Below, piece by piece: positions 42,329-51,892 of a DNA stretch of 64,000 bases. Made by a program: the position numbers and the translations under genes. Every line of letters starts with the position of its first letter. Position 1 is the stretch's first letter. Under the pieces are notes generated by a model. That model saw only the letters and a program-made list of their open reading frames with translations, ran no database searches and was not told the DNA's origin. Origin of the DNA: Polaribacter sp. L3A8 (GTDB lineage: Bacteria > Bacteroidota > Bacteroidia > Flavobacteriales > Flavobacteriaceae); the NCBI RefSeq assembly GCF_009796785.1, contig NZ_CP047026.1, forward strand, positions 434,001 through 498,000, written 5' to 3'.

Positions 42329-43884
42329 TGAGTAAAGAAAGCTACAAAGCAAAGGCAAATTCGATATTAAGTAAGGCTATTAAGTCAGTAGTCTTTGTAG
42401 ATGAAAAAGCAGCGGATGTATTTACTGTTCCTGATATGAAAATAGATGAAAATAAGCTATCAGTGGAACTTTACAAAGGGTTTAGAAATTTGGGGATATC
42501 CTTATCAATAGATAAGTTTGATTCGAATAAAATTGAAGATAAAAAATATCATGATTTTTTATTTAAAAAAAGAGATTTAGTTTTACTTGATTGGAAATTA
42601 GATGATAAATCTGGGGAAGAATATTCATTAAAATTATTATCAGAAGTAGTTAAATCAAATAACATACATTTTTGCTCAATTTATACGTCTGAACCAGATA
42701 CAGATAATATAATTAACAATATTGGTTCTTATTTCTCTGGTTTTGATAAAAACAAATATGAAGAAATATTAGAGGATTTAGGAGTATACAATGGTATTGA
42801 TAAAATTATAGATAAAATCTCTTTAGATGAAATTGGTTCTAATGCTCGTTTATATAGAGATTTAATTGATATAGACAGTGCTTTACCTGATGAAATAAAA
42901 AAACTTACTGCTACTAAAAACATTGGATGCGCATTAGTTTATGTCAAGTTAGCTTTTATGAATTTAGTTGCTTCAGATATCGCTTTAGATATGGATATTA
43001 AAATTGACAGAGCTAATAAAATTTTATCAATAAACAACACAATAGTTACAATAATTAATAAATCAGATAATTCGGCATCAGGAATTCTAGATAAAATTAT
43101 AACTCATTTGGTTGATAATGATGACTGCTTTATGAAATTATTAGGCTTGGATATGCAAAATAATTTTTCTGAAAACAATTCATTTATTTCACCAGCTGTT
43201 TTATCTATTGATACTAAAGCATTACTGTTTCATCACGATCAACTTGTTAAGTCGGAAGACCCTCAAACAAAAGAAGATTTCAGATTTTTTATCAATAGAA
43301 TATTGTTAGAACAAACAAAGTTGAATTTATCAAATTCAAAATTAGAAATTATTGATGATGATTTTTTAAAATCACTGAGTAGAGTCGATGATACTAAAGA
43401 AATTACCAATGATTTATTTTTATTAAATACATTCTACAACGGTAGAATTTTAGAACATCAAAATTTAAATTTTGGAGATATATTTTTTGGTAGTGACAAT
43501 GAATATTATTTGTGTATCACAGCCCTTTGTGATTGTTTAAATCCTACCGATAATATCAATAATTCTTATTTCTTTGTTAAGGGTGTTAAAAACACAAATA
43601 AAGAAGAATGTTTAGAAGCTGGTGAAGGAGGTTTTAAGTCGTATATTTCTAAGGATACATGTATTGAATGGACAAAAGGAGAATATATAAAGCCTTTTCA
43701 ATTATATATAGAAAATCCAAATATTACAACTGGGGAATTACTATCTAAACGATTCAAAGAAGGAAGTGTTACAAATTTAAAATTAGAGTACAAATTCACT
43801 TTAAAAGATAATTATGCTCAAAGAATTGCTAATCATGCATTCAATCATCCGTTAAGAGTTGGAGTTGATTTTGTAAAAATATAG
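42328..43884 (+). CDS. Receiver-like protein with unknown C-terminal effector region
   Basis: A 518-aa protein from the ATG at 42328, which overlaps the preceding stop by one base. The N-terminus resembles a response-regulator receiver: SVVFVDEKAAD (acidic pocket D25, E26), DLVLLDWKLDDKSG (D88 as phosphoacceptor) and CSIYTSEP (T120/S121), with a long insertion between the first two blocks. I recall a divergent Pfam receiver family (Response_reg_2) of this type, to be checked. The remaining 370 residues match no effector I know: alpha-helical, acidic, one late block (KGEYIKPFQLYIENP, LEYKFTLKDNYAQRIANHAFNHPLRVGVDF). It may be a novel output domain. It is the logical phosphorylation partner of the HEF-type kinase. 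Confidence 0.75.
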   Translation: MSKESYKAKANSILSKAIKSVVFVDEKAADVFTVPDMKIDENKLSVELYKGFRNLGISLSIDKFDSNKIEDKKYHDFLFKKRDLVLLDWKLDDKSGEEYSLKLLSEVVKSNNIHFCSIYTSEPDTDNIINNIGSYFSGFDKNKYEEILEDLGVYNGIDKIIDKISLDEIGSNARLYRDLIDIDSALPDEIKKLTATKNIGCALVYVKLAFMNLVASDIALDMDIKIDRANKILSINNTIVTIINKSDNSASGILDKIITHLVDNDDCFMKLLGLDMQNNFSENNSFISPAVLSIDTKALLFHHDQLVKSEDPQTKEDFRFFINRILLEQTKLNLSNSKLEIIDDDFLKSLSRVDDTKEITNDLFLLNTFYNGRILEHQNLNFGDIFFGSDNEYYLCITALCDCLNPTDNINNSYFFVKGVKNTNKEECLEAGEGGFKSYISKDTCIEWTKGEYIKPFQLYIENPNITTGELLSKRFKEGSVTNLKLEYKFTLKDNYAQRIANHAFNHPLRVGVDFVKI

Positions 43885-43914
43885 GTGAATATTAATTCAT
43901 TGTATTTTGTGCTT

Positions 43915-43930
43915 TTATCAAATCTCTCAT
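43915..43930 (+). repeat. 16-bp direct repeat, right copy
   Basis: TTATCAAATCTCTCAT, identical to 36850-36865. It follows the last gene of the methyltransferase operon. Confidence 0.4.
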
Positions 43931-44039
43931 CCATAAAACAACCGCTTTCGTATAGTCAATTCTACCAAACGTCTATTACCTTTTTATAAGATAGTATATA
44001 ATTTCACCTTTGATGTGTTCAATTAAAACACTCAAAAAA

Positions 44040-45371
44040 ATGAAATTATATATCCTCATTCTTAGCGTCCTATTTGTGCAGTTTTCTTTTGCACAAGAAG
44101 TAGCTACAAATTCGGCATCTAAAGTTTGGTCTTTGCAAGATTGCATCGAATATGCTTTAGAAAACAATATTACAGTTAAAGATGCAGCACTTACTAAAAA
44201 CATTGCTGAAATAGATTATAACAAAGCAAAATCATCTCGATTGCCAAATTTATTTGGAAGTGCTTCACAAAGTTTTTCTAACGGAAATACAATAGATCCA
44301 ATTACAAGTAGCTATGTTACAGATCAAATACACAGTACAAATGTGGGGATTAATAGTTCTATGACCTTGTTTCAAGGAAATCAAATTACCAATCAAATAG
44401 CACAAAATAAAATTTTATTTGACCAAAGTGTTTTTGAAGAAGAAGTAGCTCAAAATAACATTGTTTTAAATATTTTAGAAATCTATTTACAAACATTGTA
44501 TAGCAAAGAAAGTATTACCATTACAGAAAATAACTTGTTAGCTTCTGAAACAGAAGTACAAAGAGCAAAATCTCGTTTAGATGCAGGAACCATTGCTTTA
44601 AACGATTATACAGAAGCCCAAAGTCAGGCAGCTACCAACAAATACAATGTTATTTCTGCTAAGAATGATTATCAACAATACATTATTGCATTGAAACAAT
44701 TATTAGAATTATCACCAATGGAAACTATAGAAATAGAAACCATTGATGAAAATATGGATTTAGTAAATCTAGAATTGAACAAGCTAGAGGTGTATCAAAA
44801 AGCGTTAGGTATTTTACCAGAAATACAATCTAGTAACTTAACTATTGAAGCAAGTAAGAAAGAATTAGACATTGCAAAAGGAGGATTTTTACCAACACTG
44901 GCTTTATCAGGAAGTTTAGGTTCTGGATATACGAGCATCAATACAAATACATTTTCAGATCAGTTTGATGTGAATTTCAATCAGAAATTAGGGTTGTCAT
45001 TAACGATTCCGATTTTTAATAGAAATCAAACTAAAAGTGCGGTACAAACGGCAACCATCAACATAGAAAAAGCAGAAATACAAAAGTTATCTACAGAAAA
45101 AGAAGTGTATAGAAAGGTAGAAACAGCATATCAAAATGCATTGTCTGCACAAGAGCAAGTAATTGCTGCAGAAGCCTCTAAAGTAGAGGCTGAACAATCT
45201 TATAAACTGGCACAAAAAAAATACGAATTAGGTGCTTTAAGTACTACAGATTTAGTGATTAGTCAAAATACGTTTACCAATGCACAACAAAACTATTTGC
45301 AATCTAAATACTTAAATATTTTATACCATCAATTATTACAATTTTACCAAGGAAACGACATCAAACTTTAA
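44040..45371 (+). CDS. TolC-family outer-membrane efflux protein
   Basis: A 443-aa outer-membrane channel from the ATG at 44040; an upstream ATG (44010) lies on a -7-like element (CACCTTTG) and is less likely. The signal peptide is KLYILILSVLFVQFSFAQ. Two internal helical repeats follow (LQDCIEYALENNITVKDAAL, then a second copy from about 220), with NPxxL-like repeats and long coiled coils (EQVIAAEASKVEAEQSYKLAQKKYELG), typical of TolC. First gene of a tripartite efflux operon. Confidence 0.95.
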   Translation: MKLYILILSVLFVQFSFAQEVATNSASKVWSLQDCIEYALENNITVKDAALTKNIAEIDYNKAKSSRLPNLFGSASQSFSNGNTIDPITSSYVTDQIHSTNVGINSSMTLFQGNQITNQIAQNKILFDQSVFEEEVAQNNIVLNILEIYLQTLYSKESITITENNLLASETEVQRAKSRLDAGTIALNDYTEAQSQAATNKYNVISAKNDYQQYIIALKQLLELSPMETIEIETIDENMDLVNLELNKLEVYQKALGILPEIQSSNLTIEASKKELDIAKGGFLPTLALSGSLGSGYTSINTNTFSDQFDVNFNQKLGLSLTIPIFNRNQTKSAVQTATINIEKAEIQKLSTEKEVYRKVETAYQNALSAQEQVIAAEASKVEAEQSYKLAQKKYELGALSTTDLVISQNTFTNAQQNYLQSKYLNILYHQLLQFYQGNDIKL

Positions 45372-45382
45372 TACAAGAACTC

Positions 45383-46585
45383 ATGAAAAAAAATAAAAAC
45401 ATAATCATCATAAGCATTGCAGTTGTTGTACTTGCTATTATAGGATACTCTTTTATAAATGGCGATGATGCTGTTGTTATAGAAGCAAAAACTGTGCTAA
45501 CAAAAAAAGAAAACGTAACTACTATGGTTACTGCAACCGGAACCATAGAACCAATTACGCAAGTACAAGTAGGGACACAAGTATCTGGAGTTGTAGAAAA
45601 AATATATGTAGATTATAATAGTATTGTTAAAGAAGGTCAGTTAATTGCAGAGTTGGATAAAACCAATTTGAATACTTCTAAAACACAGGCACAAGCAGCG
45701 TATGACAATGCCGTAAGTCAAAGAAATTACATGAAAACAATTTTTGACAGACAAGAAAGTCTATACAATAATCAGGTAATTAGTAAAGCAGATTTTGATG
45801 AGGCAACTTACAATTATCAAACGGCAAAAGGGACAGTAACACAACGTTATTCTGATTTGCAACAGGCAAAAACCAATTTAGGGTATGCTAATATTTATTC
45901 GCCAATAGACGGAGTTGTTTTGTCTAGAGCTATTGATGAAGGGCAAACGGTTGCGGCAAGTTTAAGTACGCCAACACTATTTACCATTGCACAAGATTTA
46001 AAAGAAATGCAAGTAGAAGCAGATGTAGATGAAGCAGATATTGGACAAGTTAAAAATGGACATAGAGTAGAATTTACAGTGGATGCTTACATTGGTGAAA
46101 CTTTTGAAGGTGTTGTAACGCAAGTAAGACTAGACCCAACTGTTACTTCAAATGTAGTGACGTATACGGTTGTAATTAAGGCAGATAACCCAGACTTAAA
46201 ACTAAAACCAGGCTTAACAGCAACCATTTCTATTTTTACTTTAGAATTAAATAATGTGTTAACTGCAGAGGCAAAAGCAATTAACTTTAAACCAGAAAGA
46301 GAAACCTTAACAACGTATAATTTACAGCATCAATTAACAGCAAATAAAAGTGAATTATCTAGATCGGAAACAACACTTTGGGTATTAGAAAATAACGGAG
46401 CCATTACTAAAAAAGTAGTAAATCTTGGTGCAAGTGATGGTGTTAATGTGCAATTATTAAGTGGAGTATCAGAAGGAGAAAAACTTGTGTATAGTTTAAG
46501 TGGCATTAGCAAAGCAGCATCAAAAAAAGAAGGAACTAGCGAAAGCCCGTTTATGCCACAACGTCCCGGAGGGAAGAAAAAATAA
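45383..46585 (+). CDS. macA: Periplasmic adaptor of a MacA type (HlyD family)
   Basis: A 400-aa membrane-fusion protein linking the ABC permease and TolC. An N-terminal membrane anchor (IIIISIAVVVLAIIGYSFI), a split lipoyl motif (GTQVSGVVEKIYVDYNSIVKEGQLIAELD and TNLGYANIYSPIDGVVLSRAIDEGQTVAAS), a coiled-coil hairpin between them and a beta-barrel domain are all visible. It follows the TolC gene by 11 bases. Confidence 0.93.
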   Translation: MKKNKNIIIISIAVVVLAIIGYSFINGDDAVVIEAKTVLTKKENVTTMVTATGTIEPITQVQVGTQVSGVVEKIYVDYNSIVKEGQLIAELDKTNLNTSKTQAQAAYDNAVSQRNYMKTIFDRQESLYNNQVISKADFDEATYNYQTAKGTVTQRYSDLQQAKTNLGYANIYSPIDGVVLSRAIDEGQTVAASLSTPTLFTIAQDLKEMQVEADVDEADIGQVKNGHRVEFTVDAYIGETFEGVVTQVRLDPTVTSNVVTYTVVIKADNPDLKLKPGLTATISIFTLELNNVLTAEAKAINFKPERETLTTYNLQHQLTANKSELSRSETTLWVLENNGAITKKVVNLGASDGVNVQLLSGVSEGEKLVYSLSGISKAASKKEGTSESPFMPQRPGGKKK

Positions 46586-46591
46586 AGAGCC

Positions 46592-47335
46592 ATGAGTAAA
46601 GAAATCATTAAAATAGAAGATTTAAAACGACAGTTTACCATGGGTACCGAAACGGTGCATGCACTTAGAGGTATTTCATTTGATATAAAAGAAGGCGAGT
46701 TTGTTACTATTATGGGATCTAGTGGTTCTGGTAAAAGTACCATGTTAAATATCTTAGGATGTTTAGATCAGCCAACATCTGGTGTGTATGAAATTGATGG
46801 CGTATCTGTAAAAGATTTAAGCAGAAATGAACTGGCAACCATTAGAAATGAAAAAATAGGATTCATTTTTCAATCGTACAATTTATTGGCAAGAACATCT
46901 GCCATAGAAAACGTAGAGTTGCCGTTATTATACAACAGTAACGTTTCTACAGAAGAACGAAGAGAGCGTGCTATAAAAGCCTTAAAAATGGTTGGTTTAG
47001 GAGATCGAATGGATCATACACCTTCTCAACTTTCTGGAGGACAGCAACAGCGTGTGGCTATTGCAAGATCTTTGGTAAATAACCCTGTAATGATTCTTGC
47101 TGATGAAGCTACAGGAAACTTAGATACTAGAACGTCTTATGAAATTATGTCCTTATTTCAAGAATTAAATAAACAAGGTATTACGATCACTTTTGTAACA
47201 CATGAGCCAGATATAGCAACATTTAGTAACAGAACCATTGTATTAAAAGATGGGCATGTTATTAAAGATTATCAAAATGATAATATTCAATCTGCAGCAA
47301 ACGAATTAGCAAAATTACCTAAACAAGACGATTAG
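46592..47335 (+). CDS. ABC transporter ATPase, MacB/LolD type
   Basis: A 247-aa ATPase: Walker [11 protein letters not shown]-loop FIFQSYNLL, signature [15 protein letters not shown], Walker [13 protein letters not shown] and the H-loop THEP. The spacing and LSGGQQQ signature fit MacB/LolD/FtsE-like exporters. It is separated from the adaptor by six bases and from the permease by two, so all are co-expressed. Confidence 0.96.
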   Translation: MSKEIIKIEDLKRQFTMGTETVHALRGISFDIKEGEFVTIMGSSGSGKSTMLNILGCLDQPTSGVYEIDGVSVKDLSRNELATIRNEKIGFIFQSYNLLARTSAIENVELPLLYNSNVSTEERRERAIKALKMVGLGDRMDHTPSQLSGGQQQRVAIARSLVNNPVMILADEATGNLDTRTSYEIMSLFQELNKQGITITFVTHEPDIATFSNRTIVLKDGHVIKDYQNDNIQSAANELAKLPKQDD

Positions 47336-47337
47336 TT

Positions 47338-48558
47338 ATGAGACTATTAAATTTATTTAAAATCGCAACAAAAGCCATCATTCTTAATAAAACAAGAACT
47401 TTATTAACCATGCTGGGCATTATTATAGGTGTAGCATCTGTAATTACCATGTTGGCTATTGGAGAAGGATCTAAAGAAAGTATAAGAACAACCATTTCTG
47501 CTATGGGTTCTAATATGATTACTATAAAAGCCGGAGCAGATACACGAGGTGGTGTTAGACAAGCAGCAAGTGTTATGGAATCGCTTACTTTGAGTGATTA
47601 TGAGGCGTTAAAAAAACAATCTACCTTACTAAGTTATAGTACACCAATGGTAAACGGAAACGGACAAGTCATCAACGGATCTAACAACTGGCCAAGTACC
47701 ATTTATGGTGTAAACCCAGAGTATTTAAAAATTAAAGTAGTTGGTTTACAAAGCGGAAGTATGTTTACAGATTCCGAAGTTAAAACAGCTTCTAAAGTTG
47801 CTATAATAGGTCAAACTGTGGTAGATAATGTTTTTCCTGATGGTCAAGAACCAGTGGGACAAATGATTCGTTTTAATAACATTCCCTTTAAAGTAATTGG
47901 TGTTTTAGAAGAAAAAGGAGAAAACACCTTTGGTCAAGACCAAGATGATGTAGTAATTGCACCATACACAACGGTTCAAAAACGTATTTTGGCTATAGAT
48001 CACTTAAATCAAATTATGGCTTCTGCTATTAGTGAAGAAGATGCACCTAATGCCGTGATAGAAGTTTCTGCAATTTTACGTGCGCAACATAAACTAACCG
48101 CTACAGAAGATGATGATTTTAGTGTGCGTTCTATGGAAGAATTGATTTCTACTTTTAGTTCTACAAGTGAAATGTTAACCTTACTTTTAGTAGCCGTGGC
48201 AAGTATTTCTTTGTTGATTGGAGGTATCGGAATTATGAATATTATGTATGTTTCTGTAAAAGAACGTACCAAAGAAATTGGTTTACGAATGGCAGTAGGA
48301 GCAAAGGGAGCAGATATTTTAATGCAGTTTTTAATTGAAGCGATTCTAATAAGTATTACTGGTGGCGTTTTAGGTGTTTTACTAGGCTTAGCATCTACAG
48401 TGTTTATAGAAAAATTCTTAAACTGGCCTACAAGTGTTGCTTTGTACTCTATTATAATTTCTTTTGTAGTATGTGCTGTAACAGGTATTTTCTTCGGATG
48501 GTATCCTGCGAGAAAAGCATCAGCATTAGACCCGATTACTGCTTTGCGTTATGAGTAA
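47338..48558 (+). CDS. ABC transporter permease, MacB/FtsX type
   Basis: A 406-aa permease with one N-terminal membrane helix (TKAIILNKTRTLLTMLGIIIGVASVITML), a large periplasmic MacB_PCD domain (about 45-270) and three C-terminal FtsX-type helices (LLLVAVASISLLIGGIGIMNI and onward). The ATPase and permease are separate, unlike E. coli MacB, as in many Bacteroidota. The operon may export a peptide, lipid or drug. Confidence 0.96.
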   Translation: MRLLNLFKIATKAIILNKTRTLLTMLGIIIGVASVITMLAIGEGSKESIRTTISAMGSNMITIKAGADTRGGVRQAASVMESLTLSDYEALKKQSTLLSYSTPMVNGNGQVINGSNNWPSTIYGVNPEYLKIKVVGLQSGSMFTDSEVKTASKVAIIGQTVVDNVFPDGQEPVGQMIRFNNIPFKVIGVLEEKGENTFGQDQDDVVIAPYTTVQKRILAIDHLNQIMASAISEEDAPNAVIEVSAILRAQHKLTATEDDDFSVRSMEELISTFSSTSEMLTLLLVAVASISLLIGGIGIMNIMYVSVKERTKEIGLRMAVGAKGADILMQFLIEAILISITGGVLGVLLGLASTVFIEKFLNWPTSVALYSIIISFVVCAVTGIFFGWYPARKASALDPITALRYE

Positions 48559-48604
48559 TTAGCAAACAAATATTAAATAGTAAATGTGAACTTTACAATG
48601 AGAG

Positions 48605-48633
48605 AACCTAGTTTTTAAAGACTAGGTTTTTTT
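48605..48633 (+). terminator. Terminator of the efflux operon
   Basis: AACCTAGT pairs with ACTAGGTT around an 8-base loop and continues with T residues, about 45 bases after the permease stop. Confidence 0.85.
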
Positions 48634-48775
48634 ATTTGTGAAAATTTTGTTAAAAAGAACGGTTTTGATTTACATCCGATTGGTTTTATGAAAAGTGAAG
48701 CTTGTTATATATTGAATTAGTCTTATATTCAACTCTTTTAAGCTATAAACACATCAAATTATAAAATATATTCAG

Positions 48776-51157
48776 ATGAAATCTTTCCTAAAAAACACCT
48801 TATTTATACTGTTTTTTTTACTGACAATCGGTAATATAATAGCACAAAATAGTAATACCACAATAACAGGTACATTAATTGAAGATACAACTTCGCAACC
48901 AATTCCGTATGCAACGGTAGTTATAAAGGAGACCAATTCTAGTAAAATTATTGCAGGAACAACCTCTAGTGAATCTGGGAAATTTAGTATTGCTACAGCT
49001 AAAACTAATTTCTATTTAGAGATTAGTTTTATGGGTTTTGAAACAAAAACCATCAAGGAGTTTAAAACAACAAATGGAAAGATCAATTTAGGAAAAATTA
49101 TCCTTATTACAGACAGTCAATCTTTAGATGAAGTAGTTGTTACTGGCGAGGTTTCTAAAACGGTTTTTAAATTAGACAAACGTGTTTTTAATGTTGGTGC
49201 AGATATTAGTAGCACAGGTGCAAGTGCGTTAGAAGTATTAAACAACGTACCTTCTGTAAATGTTAGTATCGAAGGAGAAATTAGTCTTAGAGGAAGTTCT
49301 GGTGTGCAAATATTAATCAACGGAAAACCATCTGTTTTGGCAGATGAATCTAGCAATGCGCTTGGTACTATTACGGCAGATATGATTGAGAGTATTGAGA
49401 TTATTACAAATCCTTCTGCTAAATATGAAGCTTCTGGAACGGCCGGAATTTTAAACATCATACTAAAGAAAGAAGAAAAAAGAGGTTGGAATGGTTCTGT
49501 CTCTTTAAATACGGGAATTCCAGACAATCATAGTATCGGTTTAAGCTTGAATAGAAGAACAGAAAACTTTAATTTATTTGCGCAATTGGGTGCGGGTTAC
49601 AGGTCTTTACCAAAAGATTCTGAGGCTATTAATAGAGATTTAGTGAATAACGAAGTTATTTACAGTGATGGAACAGAATATAGAAATGAAACCTTTTACA
49701 ACCTTACTTTAGGAACAGATTACCATATTAACGATTTAAACGTACTAACGTTATCTGGTAATTTTGCCTATGAGGTAGAAGAGCAACCTTCTGAAACAAC
49801 CTTTAGACAGTATGATGCTAATAATAGTTTGGTTTCTAGTTGGGCAAGAAATGAAGTTACGGACGCTACAAACCCTAAATATAAATACGAATTAAATTAT
49901 AAAAAGCAATTTAAAAATAATGAAGAGCACACTTTATTGTTGAGTGCTTTGGGTAGTTTCTTTGGAAAAGATCAATCATCTAACTTTACAAATACAACCA
50001 TTTCTGGTGCAGATAGTGATAGCAATCAAAAAACAGCAACCAATTTTCAGCAAGCAGACTATACATTTAAAGCAGATTATACAAACCCAATTTCTGATAC
50101 TTACACTTTAGAAACAGGTGCACAATATGTAATTAATGATGTTGGTAATGATTATGAAGTAAGTGATTTAACCAATGGTGTTTTTGTGATTGATGATGCA
50201 TTAACAAACAATTTTGAGTACAATCAAAAAGTGTTGGGTGTTTATGGTACTGTTGCGTATGAAAGAGAAAAATGGGGTTTAAAAGTAGGATTAAGAGTAG
50301 AGCAGACCAACTTAACAACGTTATTAACAAACACCAACGAATCTAACGAACAAGATTTTACTAATTTATTTCCAACCTTGCACTCATCTTACAAAGTAGG
50401 GGAAAATTTTTCTTTGCAAGCAGGATATTCTAAACGTATTTTTAGACCAAGATTGTGGGATTTGAATCCGTTTTTTAATATTAGAAATAACTTTAATATT
50501 CGAGTAGGAAACCCAGATTTACAGCCAGAATTTACAGATTCTTATGAGTTGACAAGCATTTATAAGATTGGTAAAGCTTCTTTAAGTTCTAGCTTGTATC
50601 ATAAATACACCACAGATATGGTAGAGCGTGTTTCTACCTATGTAGATAATGTAACCATTACAACTCCCCAAAATATTGGTACAAATGCTGCCATTGGTTT
50701 TGAAACAAATGGTAAATATAGAGCGAACAATTGGTTGACGATTACTGGCGATTTTAACTTCAATTATTTTGATAGAGTGGGAACTTTTGAGTCTCAGGTT
50801 TTTGATTTTTCTGGAGAACAATGGTCTTCTAGATTGGGTTCTAAAATAGGATTACCAGCAGATATTGATGTAGAATTAACAGGGAATTATCAATCTGGTT
50901 TTGAAACCGTACAAGGAAACGTAACGGGTTACGCCTTTTTAGATGTAGGTGTCCGTAAAAAAATATTTAAAGGAAAAGCAATTGTAAATTTAGGTGTTAG
51001 AGATTTGTTTGAGTCAAGAATTTCAGAACAATTTGTATCGCAAACTACTTTTGAAACCTATAGTTTTGCACAACGTGGTCGTTTTATTACTTTAGGAATT
51101 AGCTACGGATTTGGTAAAGGTGAAGCTATGACTTATTCTGGTGGTAGAAGAAGATAG
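48776..51157 (+). CDS. Outer-membrane beta-barrel receptor (TonB-receptor-like)
   Basis: A 793-aa protein: signal peptide (FLKNTLFILFFLLTIGNIIAQ), a CarboxypepD_reg-like domain (ITGTLIEDTTSQPIPYATVVIKET), a plug domain (LEVLNNVPSVNVSIEGEISLRG with LINGKPS), then a barrel with an aromatic C-terminal region. It fits the group of OMP_b-brl proteins related to SusC and TonB receptors. No TonB box is obvious by eye. It may take up a substrate related to the efflux operon, but the 217-base gap suggests its own promoter. Confidence 0.88.
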   Translation: MKSFLKNTLFILFFLLTIGNIIAQNSNTTITGTLIEDTTSQPIPYATVVIKETNSSKIIAGTTSSESGKFSIATAKTNFYLEISFMGFETKTIKEFKTTNGKINLGKIILITDSQSLDEVVVTGEVSKTVFKLDKRVFNVGADISSTGASALEVLNNVPSVNVSIEGEISLRGSSGVQILINGKPSVLADESSNALGTITADMIESIEIITNPSAKYEASGTAGILNIILKKEEKRGWNGSVSLNTGIPDNHSIGLSLNRRTENFNLFAQLGAGYRSLPKDSEAINRDLVNNEVIYSDGTEYRNETFYNLTLGTDYHINDLNVLTLSGNFAYEVEEQPSETTFRQYDANNSLVSSWARNEVTDATNPKYKYELNYKKQFKNNEEHTLLLSALGSFFGKDQSSNFTNTTISGADSDSNQKTATNFQQADYTFKADYTNPISDTYTLETGAQYVINDVGNDYEVSDLTNGVFVIDDALTNNFEYNQKVLGVYGTVAYEREKWGLKVGLRVEQTNLTTLLTNTNESNEQDFTNLFPTLHSSYKVGENFSLQAGYSKRIFRPRLWDLNPFFNIRNNFNIRVGNPDLQPEFTDSYELTSIYKIGKASLSSSLYHKYTTDMVERVSTYVDNVTITTPQNIGTNAAIGFETNGKYRANNWLTITGDFNFNYFDRVGTFESQVFDFSGEQWSSRLGSKIGLPADIDVELTGNYQSGFETVQGNVTGYAFLDVGVRKKIFKGKAIVNLGVRDLFESRISEQFVSQTTFETYSFAQRGRFITLGISYGFGKGEAMTYSGGRRR

Positions 51158-51360
51158 CAGCATATTATAATAACATAATTATATAGACAAGAAGCCAGCA
51201 ATAAATTATATACTGAGAAGCCAAGCGGTTGTGTATTGCATATAAAAGAAAAGCTCAAAATACCAATTAATAGCATGATGAGCCTATAATAATTGTGCGT
51301 ACTTTTAATGTAGAATTGTGTTGTTTTTTAGCTCAGTTCTTTGTTGGCAAAAGTTTTTTA
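51158..51360. other. Non-coding interval
   Basis: Between two converging genes. No clear terminator. On the minus strand, the sequence after the 169-aa gene starts GCCAACAAAG, resembling the first arm of the attC-like element at 51893-52025, but no complementary arm was found. Confidence 0.35.
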
Positions 51361-51870
51361 TTACTTATTCAAAAATTCAGTTACTAAATTATTCTTTTCA
51401 GCCTCCATTTCGCAAGTCCAACTGTCTATAAACCATCTTCCATTTTCATAATGAAGTTGAACGCTATTTAGTCCTCTAATATTGGATTCAGTTTTTAGGT
51501 CAGTTCGTATTTCAAATGCACTCCAAACTTGCGCAATATTTCCAAACTTACTAACTACTCGTTTTAGTTCCTTTTCATAAAAATCCTCTTTTGGTGATAA
51601 TCCAATTGGTATATATTCCGCCTCCAAAGAATGAGTTTCCGCTTTTCCATTTTCATCAATTCTTGTAATAAAAGCATTTTTTGAATGCATAAAACTATCT
51701 CTTTCAAACTCCCAAGGTTCACTACTCGAGCCAGAAACAACATCATAGTACGCATTCATTATCGCATCTACTGATTTTACGTCTTTTGCGTATTTGTCAT
51801 TAATAGTTTGTCCAAAAATTGAATTACAAGCGAAAATTATGCTAATTGATGTAATTATTATTTTGTTCAT
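51361..51870 (-). CDS. Secreted NTF2-like protein, 169 aa
   Basis: A signal peptide (IIITSISIIFACNSIFGQ) precedes a domain that resembles the SnoaL/NTF2-like fold: DAIMNAYYDVVSGSSSEPWEFERDSFMHSKNAF, then strands ending with QLHYENGRWFIDSWTCE. Such domains bind small molecules or act as enzymes; the function here is unknown. It is flanked by structured sequence on its upstream side and looks like a single-gene cassette. Confidence 0.72.
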   Translation of the reverse strand: MNKIIITSISIIFACNSIFGQTINDKYAKDVKSVDAIMNAYYDVVSGSSSEPWEFERDSFMHSKNAFITRIDENGKAETHSLEAEYIPIGLSPKEDFYEKELKRVVSKFGNIAQVWSAFEIRTDLKTESNIRGLNSVQLHYENGRWFIDSWTCEMEAEKNNLVTEFLNK

Positions 51871-51892
51871 TTCGATTGGTTTTTAAGTTTTT

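Noticed and set aside
44010..44039. Upstream ATG for the TolC-like protein
   Set aside because: It sits within the -7 element region, and the downstream ATG at 44040 begins a proper signal peptide.
50133..50330. Minus-strand ORF within the TonB-receptor gene
   Set aside because: Biased composition and complete overlap with a well-supported gene.
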